Source: Bryopsis sp. KO-2023
Lineage: Eukaryota > Chlorophyta > Ulvophyceae > Bryopsidales > Bryopsidaceae
Reading direction: 5' to 3'
DNA length: 64,000 nt
NCBI GenBank assembly: GCA_030272585.1
Contig: BSYQ01000002.1
Location: forward strand, 3,782,001-3,846,000
Below the pieces are notes generated by a model that had not been told where the DNA came from, did no database searches, and saw only the letters and a list, made by a program, of their open reading frames with translations. Shown here piece by piece: positions 10,150 through 22,809 of this stretch. How positions within the stretch are numbered: the first letter of the stretch is position 1; each line of letters opens with the position of its first letter. Made by a program: the position numbers and the translations under genes.

Positions 10150-11915
10150 GAATCCATTCAAAAGGATCTCAATTCACAAGGTACTTTGGTGATAGGGTAT
10201 TTAGCGACATTCAAATGGCGGTAGGAAAAAACGTCAACTGGGATTTGTCCTAATTCATACAGATAAATGCAACATAATCAAGGGACTTAATCGTCGAATT
10301 CACAAGGGAATGAATTCACGAGGTGCTTACCAACATTCACATGGCGTTGGCGAAAATCATCAACTGGAATTTTTCTTGATTTACACGGATTAATGCGACA
10401 TAATCAAGGGACTTTAGACAAGGACAATCCGTCAAATTCACGAGGAGAAATAATCACATGGGGTTTTATGGTGTTCACATGGAAGAGATATATTTTTTGT
10501 ATTCTTCAAATGGAGAACATCTGAATGGAAGCCCCCATGTCTAATTTCTCAAAAGGATTAAGAACTCAAAACGTTTATCACTTCCAAAAGATAAGAACGG
10601 GAAGCAAACAGCCTCGGATATCACTTGATGTTACAAAAGATAAAAAACAATTGTGTGCACAAAAACGTAAAAAAGAACATTTTACATTGCTTGGTGTTAC
10701 TTCAACGAGAGAAATAATTGGTATTAACAATCAATAACCTTGGCGCCTAACGTGAAAAGCTGCTCCACGAGTATTACGGTGGCCGTAACAACAATTTTTC
10801 TTGTGAATAGACGATAACCAGGAAACTCACAGTCTTCTCTAATGAGTTCTTGATTGAATGGTAAAATGAACCAGTCACATGAGCAGAGCAAATCATCTAC
10901 AGTGCAAGGTTTGTCTTCGAAAAGGGTTCTTTCACTTACCCCACCTGAAAATCAAGGGAGGGATTCCCATCACCCACTATTCATAACTTGGTTCAGGATT
11001 CATGAACGGACATTCATGAAATAAAGGGGGCAATGCACTTACATAAAGGCGATACAAGTGAAACTTTCTGGACGCTTCCCATATTTCGACTCATGTATCC
11101 CATGCTAAACAAGCACTTCTGTCGCGATGACAACTTCTGATGATGGGCATGACTTTCACGCGTTATTAATGTAGTTTTTTAACCCATGAGTCATGGTCCG
11201 GATCATTGAGTAGCCGGCAGAGATTGTGTGAGTATAACAAGCGATTGTCATAAAAGATGCTAAACCATGGTATTGAAATCTCGCACTCGTCATAAATAAA
11301 TCCCAATAATTAAAAAAAGAACTCGCTTTAGGAAAGGTTGAATCCGCATGAGGGATTTTCTTTTGTTTACAAAACCCTCTTCAAAGATGAGACGTTAGGG
11401 GGCGTACCTAGTCCGTTTCTAAAAGTTAAGATATCGGTTTTGGATGGCGATGCCTCTAAACTTGAAAATGTTCTCGCTGACTCTAGGAGTGCATGTAATG
11501 TGCCCCCTTGTCTGCTTATTGCAAACAAGGGGGCTCCCAGTTCAAGCGCAGTTCATTGATACTTCTCGGAGTGATATTAGTTTTATTGCTTTCCACTCCA
11601 CTTGTGCGCCTATGATAGTTATTATAGTGGGATATGTATCAAGACATGTGCGTTGCTAAAACGTGTATAAACACCGCCATAGATAGACACCCGTGACACG
11701 AAAAGCGGGAAAGAAACCCGTCCACATAAGTTCGGCCCTAACCAAAAACGACCATTGGTTTAACTCCGAAGTGGGGTGGATGACCGAGATTCAGGACATG
11801 GTCACGCGGTTCAACGTGCTCTTCACCGCGACACTCAAGGTAGTTTCTTTTATATTTTCTGAGTTATTCTCTTTACGCATGGTTTTCGGTTTGTGAGGGT
11901 CTAATGGTGAGAAAA
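10150..11915. other. No intact gene; remnants of copy 1 only
   Basis: Apart from the duplicated blocks listed under copy 1, no gene is recognised. A plus-strand coding-like stretch at about 11693-11840 (HISSALTKND, HWFNSEVGWMTEIQDM) ends at a plausible GT donor (after CTCAAG at 11837) and may be an isolated exon of unknown function. Confidence 0.45.
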
Positions 11916-11916
11916 G

Positions 11917-11976
11917 TTAGCGACTAAGATAGCGACTAAGTTAGCAACCAAGGTAGCAACTAAGGTAGCAACTAAG
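11917..11976 (+). repeat. 12-bp tandem repeat, five copies
   Basis: Five units of the form (T/A/G)TAGC(G/A)AC(T/C)AAG follow each other. In one plus frame they read as a lysine-rich ATK(V/L/I) repeat, but no start or supporting ORF surrounds it. Confidence 0.8.
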
Positions 11977-12149
11977 TTTTTGGAAAAGTCACCAACCTTT
12001 CCAAAGTCACAAGCGCTAGCCTGTCACCAGAACAGGACTTGGAATGGGTTTGCGAACAAGTCTTAGACTAGTTCCACTATAATCACTTCGGGATGTTGTC
12101 GAGTTGATTCTTTGACATGCTAATATCGGGGGAATGAGGATCGGGTGGA

Positions 12150-12400
12150 AGCCCACAGTAATGCGTCCATGTCAGTCTTCGTTTAAAGTCGTGTTTCTTA
12201 CTCACAAAACCATGTTGGGTGTCAAAAACGAGCTTATTATGTTCCGTGTAGGATACAAGGTGATTAGCTACCGTATTTTTGATAGGTGAAAGAATATATT
12301 CGCGTGTTGAGCATATTTGCGAGTCGTATAAGAAAATAGACAATCTAGGTCGGTTGATCGTTAGTCAAAGTATATTTCCTCTTTCGCGTATAATAACAAA
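12150..12400 (-). pseudogene. Decayed LINE (non-LTR) reverse transcriptase fragment
   Basis: The minus-strand reading contains REYILSPIKNTVANHL, then LVFDTQHGFVSKKHDF. This matches the conserved RT segment of non-LTR retrotransposons in which 'kilE.ii...i..hL' is followed by an QHGFR..rSc block. The upstream part retains an NRP.LSI remnant of the RP(I/V)SL motif. Nothing downstream (no F/YADD) is preserved, so it is a short relic. Confidence 0.55.
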
Positions 12401-13020
12401 ACATTTCAAGTTCATGAGAACCTTAGTAAAAAGAGGGAGTGATGTGCCAAAAGGAAAGACCAAAGAAATAAAAGTAGTAATATGTATAATTGAGGTGTTC
12501 CGAACTGGTGTCACAATGAACAAATTGAGAGAGGAGCACCTCATCAACAGAATAATATATGTTCTTTCGCACATTGAACACCCCCAAAAGTGAATTATTA
12601 TGACACAATAAATTTCTTTTCGATTTCGCTCCATAAAAGAAGATGCAATAATTAAATTTGTCAGGCACGATAGTGTCAGATGTTAATTTGATAGTAAGAG
12701 ACGGAGTGTTGATTGTGGCGGAAACTCGGGTCAACGGCGTCCAAGTTAATGAACAGCATTCTCAAGTGCGAATGAGAAGAAGGGTGAATCACGCACGTCA
12801 CACAAACTGACTCTGGCGGTCGGCGAACGAGTTAAAAGGATGCAAAAATCTCTTGAGTTGATCTTTGCAATTTTGTTTGCACGTAGCCTGGTTCGTCGGG
12901 AATTGCTGACTAGCACTTCTACTCAGATTATGTATATTACAAGATCTCCCATCAAGAAATCACTACATATTGAAAAGAACAAAAAAAACAGGAATTGAAG
13001 GGTTTGATTGCTCTGCTTAG

Positions 13021-13385
13021 GATGATATTGCTAGTGCCAAAATGGAGCTTATTGTTGACATGGTGGTCGAGGCATTCAAGACGAAGGTTGATCAGTTTTC
13101 TTTGTTTTTTTCAAATAAAACATCTTTTTTTAAAATAAGAAATGTTAATGAAGCAAATCGCGGCAGCCAATCCCTCCACTCTCGACGAATTCTTGAACAT
13201 GGATCTGAGGAAACTAGTGAAAAACAGGAGGAAGCTGTATTGGGAGCCCATCCATGCGATCTTGACCGACGTGGAGGGTTTCATCAACAAAAAACAGGCC
13301 AGAGAATTGTCAGGGTCTGTGAAATATTCTTTGGATCCTCGGCTGAAGGAGCACCTTTTGGAGCAACTGCTGCCGAAAATGAAAG
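13021..13385 (+). CDS. Two-exon fragment of an unrecognised spliced gene
   Basis: The first exon at 13021-13086 (DDIASAKMELIVDMV..) follows an AG acceptor and ends at GTTGAT. A 67-nt intron (13087-13153) closes with AAG, and the second exon at 13154-13385 continues in phase (QIAAANPSTLDEFLNM..., ending LLPKMKG) to a GTAATG donor. The peptide is about 99 residues, mixed charge, predicted mostly helical, with good coding character compared with its surroundings. Further exons were not found with confidence. The family is not recognised. Confidence 0.5.
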
Positions 13386-14274
13386 GTAATGAATGGAAGA
13401 AGAAGAAAAAAACAAAAAACACCACCACCACTCACCTGTGTGCAGGTATTCTTAACTTTTTCAAAAGAGAGGGTAAGGGTAGTTGTCGAGAAAAAGCATG
13501 GAAGGTACAAAGGACAGGGTGGTTACAGAAAGTTATGAGGTAGTGAGTGAACTGATTTAACATACTGTGGGACATGTTATGAAGTATGTAATGTGTGATA
13601 GAGTCACACGGAAGACATGTCTTCGTTATATACAATCGTTCCCTGTTTTTAGATGTGAAATATTGAGATAAATGCACATTCATTTGGCTTTGATAGAAAG
13701 GAACAGCAGGTCTGAAGCCATCAAATAACTGCTTGTTTGACTCGTGGTGAAACAAAACCAAGAAGAAATCGATTTGAAAGAAGTATGCCCACTTGAGCGG
13801 GAACACAAGGGCCCTTATGTCACACAACCCCCTTAACAACGTACTAGGGGTCGACCCATGGTAATCGTCATGAGAGAATGTGCAGCTTTGGACACGTTCA
13901 CCTTAGATAAATTGTCCACGTTATGATTTTACATTTCCGCGAAAGCACGATAGACGGGTGAGACTCAAAGTTTGATGACGTGCAATCAGAGTTACACACA
14001 AAGAAATTCATGGGTTGTCCAAAGTACCGGCTGGTAAATATAAGATGACATAAACCCCGACTCGCTAAATTCTAGGACATTGTTCTCTAGTTGATAGGTT
14101 CATTAATTGTATTTGCGAAAAAAACATCGGAAGTAGAGTGGTGGAAATCCCCCTCATTAGAAATTTATGAATGTTGGCAAGCCTCTTGAGTATGCTACTC
14201 ATCAATCTGAGCAAACTATAAAACAAATTTATCAGTCCATCGAAAACAATCGCAAAGCGCATTATTTTTGTAGA

Positions 14275-14350
14275 TTTTTTCACGCTTGGTTGCATTGGCA
14301 GATATCGCAAAAGCGGCAAAAGTTTGTAATGTCTTGACGCATACCATTCA
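14275..14350 (-). pseudogene. Relic of a Ty3/gypsy integrase zinc-binding segment
   Basis: The minus-strand reading has GMRQDITNFCRFCDICQCNQ, matching the end of the integrase HHCC domain (W.gMr.di..fc..CdiCQ.nK). The preceding histidines and the downstream catalytic core are not recognisable, and stops follow at once. Confidence 0.6.
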
Positions 14351-14539
14351 GCGTCGAGCTGTTTAATCCTGAAGAATGCTTTTTGTTCGATTCACTGAGT
14401 CTTTTTTTTGGGGGGGAGCGACATTCAAAAGACGAGAACGTATCTAGCAAGAACCAATAAAAGGAAAATATTGTAGGCAATTGAATCAATAGTGTTAATA
14501 GAGTCCACATCTCACTAACAAGTTGATACTTCAATCAAA

Positions 14540-17500
14540 CAAATCACTCCAATGAAGAAATATTTGTACCAACCGCATTTTGAACAATTTTCAATATTTC
14601 AGTCTCTAGTCATTAAAAAGGAACTAAAACTATGATCGTTTCAATGCTTAAAATTGGTGATGAAAAAAAAATGTTCAAAAGCAGAAGGATTCTTGGACAT
14701 TGACACGGTGGTGGGAAGTTATAATGATCTGGATATCATGGGTACCTTCGTAGAATCAGAATAGGAAGATCACCACAAAGATTTGTGTTAAAAAGCCGAT
14801 CCACTGATAACTTTCCTTAGGGATAGAGAAATGTTGATGGGTGAGGTGCAACAACAATGTTATGGCCGTCCACTGTAACGTGGAGCCAAGAATAGAAACA
14901 TTAGAGCATGCAAAAGCATATTGGCATAGGCATAGCGAGTTGCCACGAGAGGTTGAACGATACCTCCTTGAGCGCATTGCAGCTCCCAAACTACCATTTT
15001 CATTTTATTCGCAGGGGTTGCAGAATCGATACATTTGAGGGACCTAGCCCTGAAGTGTTATGCCCTCCTTGCCTGAGTGTGCCGCCTCCACTAGCCATGT
15101 GAGTGGTGTGGTGTAGTGGGTGGTCAATGTCACATCTCTTGTGATTGGTGATGTGACGGGACAGGGTGTCCGCCTAACTTGCTAGGTTCCTCCACGTGGT
15201 TGATAGGGCCATGGGGTTGGAACTAACTATATCTAGCAGCAAAAAAAATATTTGGTACGATCAAAGATATTAAGAAATTATAGACTTCATTAAAGCACAT
15301 TAGTTTTATTCAAATGGTTATCAGGACTTAATTTATTGCTTTAAAGAGTAGCTACGAGCTGCGTATGAACGAAAGTTGAAGAAAACTAGATGGTATGCCC
15401 AGGATGGGTAATGGAGTTCCGAACCAAGTTAGACAATACTAAGAGAAATTATGTTAAAGATAATTATCGAAACACAAGCTTATTCTAGCGACGATTGGCG
15501 CCTGGAACTCTTTTTACCGGTCAGTAGGCAAGGAATACAACGGATGGACGGATGACCTTGTCTGGTGATTATAGCCTATCTATCGCTTTTTTCTAGTTTT
15601 ATATTTTTGACGATTGATTAGGAATATAACGAGTTAACATCACGGAGGATAACTTATTTATAATATTGTGGATGATTTCCACCACGACATCGATACGGTT
15701 TCGAACAATGAACACCTAACTCATTATCTGAATCATTTTGATAAATATAGATGCTAATAATATTAGGTATATAATTATTGGCAGGATGAAGTCAAGTTAT
15801 TGACATGAGAGCTGGAACCCTCTTATGCTACGTTGCCCTGGTAAAATGGGAGGAGCTTGAACGTGTGGAATCTATGGTGCAATAATATACTTATCAAAAT
15901 ACTAACAAAGGCAACCTTTTTTTTTGTGTACTCCTGAATATACTACGCACAAGTGGTTAAATGACGTGTCCACTACCGGTGGAGTGCAAGAGGGTTGATT
16001 ATACTTAGGTTACGTCTTTGGATTCGTGGGTAACTCTAGGGTTGACAACATTCTTGCACTTAGTATACAAGGTGGCACGAGTAAAAAGCGCGTTTGGATC
16101 ATTCAATGGTTGTAAGTTTCCTCTCGATGTTTTTTCTCACGAGCGATGGTTCGAGGTTCTTTCATAATAGGTGAAGCGAGGGAGGCTCAAGAGTTTTGAA
16201 TTCTTTCGTCGAAACCTAGGATCTCCCCAATTTGATCGTGTATGCACTAGAGATGCGATGACGTGTAATGCGAATCTAGAAGTAAGTATGAATGGGATAG
16301 TTGTCATACGGAATCAAAGGTGTCCAATCCGATTGCTCTTCCGCGTGCGCTAATCAACAAAATCAGATCGTATTATTCTCACCGTAACCAACAAACAAAC
16401 GAAGAAGAAAAGCGATCGCTACATAGTGACAACCACTATACAGCACGCTTGGAATGGGCATTGTGGGTATCTGTCACACGTTCGTTCAGGGGTGTACCAC
16501 CTGTTCCTCGGGTGTAGCCCTGTTGTATTGTGGCATGGAACAGGAGTAAGCTTGCAAACGTTTCTACTTGCTGAAGTATAAACTTGCTAGGGTCGTGGAA
16601 CCTTCGTTTTGGGTGTAGAAATACATTGATTTCGGCTGCAAGTGGTGTAGAGCAGGCACAATTGCGTCAGCCAGCTCGTTTATTTTTCGTACGGTTTATG
16701 CCTTTGGCTAAATCATGAGGGCAGTGATATGGGGGATGGATCCGAAATAAAATAACTTCATCCATATCTGTGAATCATTCCAAGAGAACTTCACACAAAT
16801 TGAAGCAAGAAGCAAAGCGCGCTCGAAGGACGGAAGAAGGAAAATGCTGAGCACGTCCAGGTCAAGATACTCAATAGCGCTACTATTGCTACTCAGGACA
16901 ATAGAACGGAGTTGATAGCTTCAGCATGCGAACGCCATCTACTGACTATCGCATGGAAGCGGAACCGCCTCTGAATAGCGAGACTGATGTACTACTTTTA
17001 GAAATTAATCCACACGACCCCTCCAAATAGCAAGATCAAAAAGACCGGGATTAGTCCATCGTTCTCGGACCTGTAGCCACATGTCCCCTCCAAATATCGA
17101 GACCATGGCGAAGTCCATAAAACGTCAAGAAAAAGTGGCGGCGGTCGTTGTACAGAATATTGGGCTTGGGAGCGGGTGAACCCCTTGAGGTCTAGCAAAG
17201 AAGAGGTGACCGTCGAACTACCACTACAAACACTCGCGAGGCAAGGACCATTGAGTCTATCTCCACCCGTAGCACCCAACAGGTGCTCATGCAGGACCTG
17301 ATACAAGAGTGAAGATAATGATTGCGGTACTACTACTCGAAGAAAGATGGCCCTCACAGAGTTGACGAAGAATTTTGAACTTCTTGATCAAGTTTCAAGG
17401 TGATCAGATGTACCGGCTTAGAGATATGAGCATTTCCGTTCCATTCACTTAGCACTTTTGACGGCTCAAAGCTCCCCACGTAAAACATTTTTTGTCTTGT

Positions 17501-17740
17501 AATTTTGAATATGTGAGATGTATTTTAGGATAGGAGATCACATAAGACGTACGTACGTTCTCCTCTGACGTTTATGTGAGGCGACGGTTGATGGAACTAC
17601 AGACTACTAATTTGTTGCACTCTTGGTCGATTGAACGTCGAACGTGGACTTCTGAACTTGTTCCTGCAGTTGTCTGATAACAATGGAAAAGGCCATTATT
17701 TGAAAATGAAAATAAAGAAAAATAAAAACGAAAGAGCATG
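14540..17740. other. No recognisable gene
   Basis: Only short frames without domain motifs occur. A minus-strand frame at 16998-17357 (119 residues) is the longest, but it lacks recognisable features and flanking splice signals. Confidence 0.5.
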
Positions 17741-18920
17741 TCGGTGCAAAGCATAAAACTAGGAAGCAATAACGAATCTTCAATGGTTTTGATCCGCAAC
17801 GGTTTTCTTTTTACTCCGTCTAAAATGATATGGAGGTTGCTCGCTTGTAGAGAAATGAAATCTTTCTCATTCACGTCGAGGTGGTCGAAGGAAAGATGAA
17901 ATCATGAATATTTTTTGGATGGCCTTCACTTCACAACACCCCTCGTTCACATATAAACAATATTTTATCCATTTTTCAGTAAGTCCCATTCGTCACAAAA
18001 GTTCACTTTTCGTGAAGGTACTATAGTTGGGTTCAAAAATTGCACTTGAAAAAAGCATGTGTGCTAAAAATTTATAGCTTCGCCGGGAAAGAAGGAACAC
18101 ATAGAGTTCACAACAAGCGATCGCTGAAGGAGGAATCTACGTTCCCTCAAAATGAGACAGAGGCTCTAAAGAAGTAAGAAGCTATAGGGAAAAAGAAGGG
18201 AGCACGACAAAGAATAGCCCACTCGAAACTCAAAACTCAACATCACAATGTATCTTGAAATCATGAATTCTTTTTTTTCTTTTTTCACTTCGAAGGCTTC
18301 CGATGTTTCGAATCGAACCTTGTGGTTCCGAACCCTTGTGCTAGCTTGGCCGATTTGCTGGCGTCGACAACTCTTGTTAGACCTCTGGGCCTGATTTCTC
18401 CGCGATGGTGAGTGATGGTACAACGCAAGTAGTGCAAAAAATAACACATATGCAAATCAATTGGCCTCGCTGACGTTCTACTTGCATGATTGAAGACCTC
18501 AATCAGAAAAGAAAATATTTCCACATGGAAAATGCTCGAATGAAGTATTATCTACCCCTCGTGTCTGATTTCTTGACAAGATTTAAGATCCTAATTCGTC
18601 TTTTACTTCGAAAAGGTTGGAATGGGAAGCAAGGGCCTCGGATATCATTTGATATTACGAAAGACAAAAAAGGACTGAGTGTACAAAAAAGCAAAGGAAG
18701 AGGTTACGTTGATTAGTCTCACTTCAATGAATGAAAGAATTGGTATAACACTCAATTACTCCTAATAATGTACATAAGGAAGGTTGAATCCATATGGAGG
18801 ATTGTTTTATGTTTACGCAAAACTTCTTTAAAGATGAGACGTTAGGGGGAGTACCTACTCCGCTCCTAAAAGTTAAAGATCTCGCCTTTGGATGGCGATG
18901 CCTCAAGGGTCAAGGTGGAC
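17740..18920 (+). repeat. Copy 2 of the ancient duplicated segment
   Basis: Collinear with 8350-11470 but about 1.9 kb shorter. Conserved blocks lie at about 17780-17895, 18065-18240, 18530-18760 (peptide NGKQGPRISFDITKDKKGL, versus PRISLDVTKDKKQL in copy 1) and 18780-18910 (AAAGATGAGACGTTAGGGGG). Stops interrupt all frames. Confidence 0.65.
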
Positions 18921-19318
18921 GGAGAGGGTTGCTGGGTCGTGGATTCTGGATGTTACTAGTACATATGCTATAATGACAGACAGCTGAGGGTTGTTGGTTC
19001 CATTCCCAAGCCATTGTCTCTAATATCGGGAGGCAACCATCGGGTATAAGGTGTAAGTTACTCGGGGAAGGACGTCATATACGTAGATACCTTGTCTTGG
19101 TACGTAGGAAGGAGAACTATTGTCTCGCCTAAAACGAGATCTGTTGTCCTCGGCATAACGTTCCTTATGAGTATACCCTTCATTCCGGAGATGCGTTTCA
19201 CGCACTTTTATGATTGCTACGATGTTGTTTGTAGGGCAGTATCGGACTGTGAGTACTTGTGTGATGGGGTAACAATGATGGATCCTTACACATCACTAAC
19301 CTATAGGGTAAAATGGGG

Positions 19319-19660
19319 TGGTTAACGCTGGTCTGGAACGATGTTAACACCCGCCGTTGATCGCATCATCAACGCGTGAGCGTCGGACTCACTCTCGATT
19401 CGAGTCTTTTCACGAGAATCTGGCAACCCGACGGGCGACGCCACCCGAAGAGAGGCGCGGCTTTTCCGTTCCGCAGTTTTTCCCGACGCGCGACAGAGTG
19501 GGTCGGGGTCCGTCCTGTAACAGCGAAGTCGTGGCCGAAACTGCGTCAGGATGATCCCCCCTGCCGTGCGACGCATAACAGGAAAAAAATGGCGCTTCGG
19601 TTTCGGGCAGCCGACCTCACCAGGTCGTGCTTGGAAGCAACCAGGTTGCCAATGTGTGCT
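19319..19660. other. CpG-rich block at a composition boundary
   Basis: About 340 bp of dense CpG (for example CGACGCGCGACAGAG near 19484) between the AT-rich decayed DNA to the left and more gene-like DNA to the right. It starts near GGTTAACGCTGG. No domain is recognised in the frames that cross it. It could be a promoter-type CpG island. Confidence 0.4.
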
Positions 19661-21860
19661 TGGGTTGCTTGGGTTTTTTTCGATTCCTGGTTCAGCCTTT
19701 TGAATTCATAGCTCTTTGCTGGTGGATAATTTGGGTGCAGCGCAAACAACTTCAGTGCGTGCAAGTGCACCAGTTGCAGCCCCACTTGCACGCTTGCAGC
19801 CCCAGTCGTCGTATCATATCAAGCTTGAACGCCTTGCAACTCTCGTGCCTTGTGGTCAATTTGGTTTATTTCAAGCGAAAAGGGGGTAAGTCGGGGACGC
19901 GGTCCCAGGACGACGGAGGGCTGCCGTTCTCTCCGAGTGTTAAGCTTTGGTGGGGCTGGGAGAAGTGAACCACAAAGAAATACCGACGGCCGACTCGCCA
20001 AAGGTCGATAACGAGGGAATAAATTCCTTGGACGACGTCTACTCTTTTAGATACGTCGACAGCAGTGGGGGAGTTTCGCTGGGTCGGTACGTTCGTTGTG
20101 AGATTGTCCAAACGTCCTGAGGTGAATCGTCAAAACAGAGGAACTCACCTGATTCTGATTTCCACCTCCAGCACTGGGACCATCTTAATTCTGTGTGCTT
20201 TGTGTGTGTTTTTTCCACAGACTCAGAGAAATTAGGAGGAAATATCATGAACCCATTTGCAAGAGGAAAATTCTCGTTGGACCATTGTGGCCCATGGTGA
20301 GCTTCTTTTTTTTTGCAGATTAGAAAAAAATACACTCCTCCCACTTTTTAGCTCTCATGCAGCTGCGATTGTCATTTTCATCACAGTGTATCTTAAACAA
20401 AGTGCAGTTCATCTTTTTCACGGACTATGGAAACGATCAGAGCGGTGACCTGTATCACTCACTTAAAGGGTAAACAGGCAACCTAAGGAATGCTAACTGA
20501 TATCTTGGCCTGAAGGTCCCAAGAATTGATTTGACCCTTGGCGGCCATTCTCATGCCATGTGTGCATGTTGGTGGATCCAGCTAGACGATTGCTGACAAA
20601 ATTTTGAAGAAGAGTTAGGTGTGGGATGATTTGGTTTCTTCTTACCTTACAGTTGGTTGGGGTGGTAAAAGATAGCGCAATGGTCGACCTGCTTATTGTG
20701 CACAAACAATTATGCACGGTTCTGGTAGGATGGACAGGCTCTGCCTGCACCAGTGGTAGACACAGTCTCATGTCTAACTCGTTTGGAGGAAAACATCGGT
20801 GGGCATCCAACAGGAACAACGAGGAAGTCAAAAACTCTGCCCACCACTTGTTGTAGGGTCATGGCGGGCACAGGTTCAGTTAATAGTCTGGTTGTACGAG
20901 ACTGAGAGTTCTAGGTATACCTACGTAGTCTGGGTGCTTTCTCTCTGGCTTGCGAGAACGCTTTGCCTTGTAATTCCGTGCGATTTTGTCCACCATTCCC
21001 CTGAGATGATCCACCATCACCAGCCACTTTATCCCTCGTCATGCGTTCCCCATCCTACGTATAATTGGGTCTGTTTCTGCCATCCCCTGAATTCCTCTAA
21101 TCATCACTGATTGGTGTTGACGCAGCGCTGGCGTTGTATTTCCAGCAGCTTGAATCCCACTGCAGTGCCGCGCAGCTTGTCGTGTAATGATCGCTTCACT
21201 GTAAGAAATGGGTCGTCCAAGCGCGACTTGGTGTGGTGGGCTGAAAGGTTTTGTGGTGTCGAATCTTTTGGTGGGGCTTCTCTCACCTGAACACATGGCA
21301 CACCTTTCTGGCGTTACGATGAACCTTAAACCACCCAGTTCCATCATCACCATCGTGTTGCGCATCTATCCTGCCTAGAAAACCCCACTGTTGCTACCTT
21401 TCCTCCATTAATCGATCTCTGAGAGGGTCAGGTGCTGGGTCAATTGGCAAGTGCAGACACACAGCCAACATAACTTGCGTTTCGAGCCACTTGTGTTTCT
21501 TTCGTCGTTCTTCTTGAGGCTGACTTTCGACCCAGATCGCCTGAGCTCCTGTGAGGAAAAAAAAGAATAGCACGATGGCAAAGATTGTGCTGCGGCACTT
21601 CCTTCCGTGACGGTAATTAACCCACGATCGACCTCGGGGGTATTTGGACACTTCTTTCGCATGTCGGTGCTTGATTGGGAAGGCGGCTGGAGGCGGTGGT
21701 TTGAGAAGTGGCAAAGGAGGCGGCGCCTGGTGGTGGAGGAGGTGGCTGAGGAGTCTGGTGATCTTTAATACGTGAACATATATATTCTGTGTGAGTGCTT
21801 TACTCGATGCCAAAAAATGAAGAAAACCAGTGTGCCTGCGTGTGCTGTTTTTTTTCCTCT
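19660..21860. other. Gene-like composition but no gene recognised
   Basis: Several 80-140 residue frames exist on both strands, none with a motif I can name. Pyrimidine tracts and AG sites resembling acceptors occur on the minus strand, so small exons of the acyl-CoA synthetase-like gene at 22.1 kb may be hidden here. Confidence 0.35.
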
Positions 21861-22079
21861 GTGAGCTAAACCACTCTGATATATCCCCGCGATACCACTT
21901 CTACAAGCAGCCGGGGTTGTCGGTTACAAACACACAGCAAGTCTCTGTCTATCCCACAGTCAGGTAGACAGAGGGCATAGAGCACACAGCAGGTGCCTCT
22001 TTTTTGCCTGGCCCCATCAGTTCGAGGTAAAGGCCAAGCAGACAAGCACACTTTCTCTCTTTGTCCATTCGATAGGGTG

Positions 22080-22170
22080 TGTAGGGGGGGGTTTACATTT
22101 ACCACTACCATGCCAGCACGAAGGATACCTAGGATGAAATCCAAGGCTGGGCACTTGCCAATGGGAACAA
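22080..22170 (-). pseudogene. Exon or remnant of a long-chain acyl-CoA synthetase (AMP-binding family)
   Basis: The minus-strand reading contains PALDFILGILRAGMVVVNVNP, matching the conserved segment of FadD/ACSF2-type acyl-CoA ligases (P..lfGilRAGmvvvNvNPlYt). Such enzymes activate fatty acids with ATP and CoA. Directly after NVNP an extra C in a run of eight C appears to shift the frame (P-L-H-T instead of L-Y-T). No AMP-binding motif (YTSGTTG..KG) was found nearby, so this is either one exon of a gene with unseen exons or a relic. Confidence 0.5.
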
Positions 22171-22335
22171 GAAGATGCAACATTGATATTGACTGCACAC
22201 GAAACATCGTCACACACAAATACCAAATTGAGTTCTTTAATCACAATCGATTTGACTGTGCTGGCACTTGCATTCGTATCGAATACTCAACAATTCTGAA
22301 CCCCACCTCTGGGCAGTTGTGTTGCTCTTCGTACA

Positions 22336-22800
22336 CAGAGATAGGACTTGGGCCAAATTTTTGGTCCGACTCCGGTCCGGTCCGGTTACGGTCGGGTTAC
22401 GGTCACCGTACTACGGCCGTAACTCCGTACCGTAACCGGAGTAATATGTTGTTTTTACGGTACGGAACAGGTACGGTATAACTACGGTAGGCCCTAAATC
22501 ACCGTGAAGTAGCGTGGTTCAGTGCTAAAGCGTTAGGCTGCAGTCAGTAGGGTCGCGGGTTCGAATCCTCCTGGGTTCCTTTGGAATCGCGGGACCTTGC
22601 GGGGGTCACTTTCTACGGTTTACGGTTGTTACGGCCGTTACGGTCGTTACGGTCCGGTACGGAGCGGTACGGAGTGGTACGGTGCTACGGTTACGGCCGT
22701 AAAAGTACGATTTTCTGACGAAAATTGTACTCCGGTTACGGTCCGGTTACGGTGGTTACGGTCCGGTTACGGTGACCGTAACCGTAAAGTCCTATCTCTG
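22336..22800. mobile_element. Third hAT-like MITE (465 bp), TSD TTCGTACA, carrying a tRNA-like core
   Basis: The termini are CAGAGATAGGACTT at both ends (inverted). The exact 8-bp duplication TTCGTACA lies at 22328-22335 and 22801-22808. The two halves are arrays of GGTTACGG/GGTCCGG/TACGG units in opposite orientation, able to form a long stem, around a tRNA-like sequence at 22506-22580. No transposase. Confidence 0.85.
22506..22580 (+). pseudogene. tRNA-Cys-like sequence (GCA anticodon region), degenerate
   Basis: An A-box-like TGGTTCAGTGC at 22515, CTGCAGT at the anticodon-loop position (GCA) and a perfect B-box GGTTCGAATCC at 22558 are spaced as in a tRNA. Acceptor, anticodon and T stems pair poorly, so it is not a functional tRNA. 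It may be the head of a tRNA-derived SINE or a captured tRNA gene. Confidence 0.55.
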
Positions 22801-22809
22801 TTCGTACAC

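Larger units (their letters stand above)
8350..11470 (+). repeat. Copy 1 of an ancient duplicated segment (collinear with 17740-18920)
   Basis: Four blocks match the second copy in the same order and strand: around 8410-8520 (RWSKGK-type peptide), 8810-8970 (TTCGCC..GAAGGAACA..AGAGTTCA), 10500-10735 (peptide PRISLDVTKDKK) and 11330-11470 (AAAGATGAGACGTTAGGGGG). Copy 1 is about 3.1 kb and copy 2 about 1.2 kb; the nested MITEs account for only part of the difference. The conserved peptides suggest an old protein-coding gene or element, now broken by stops and frameshifts. The family is not recognised. Confidence 0.65.
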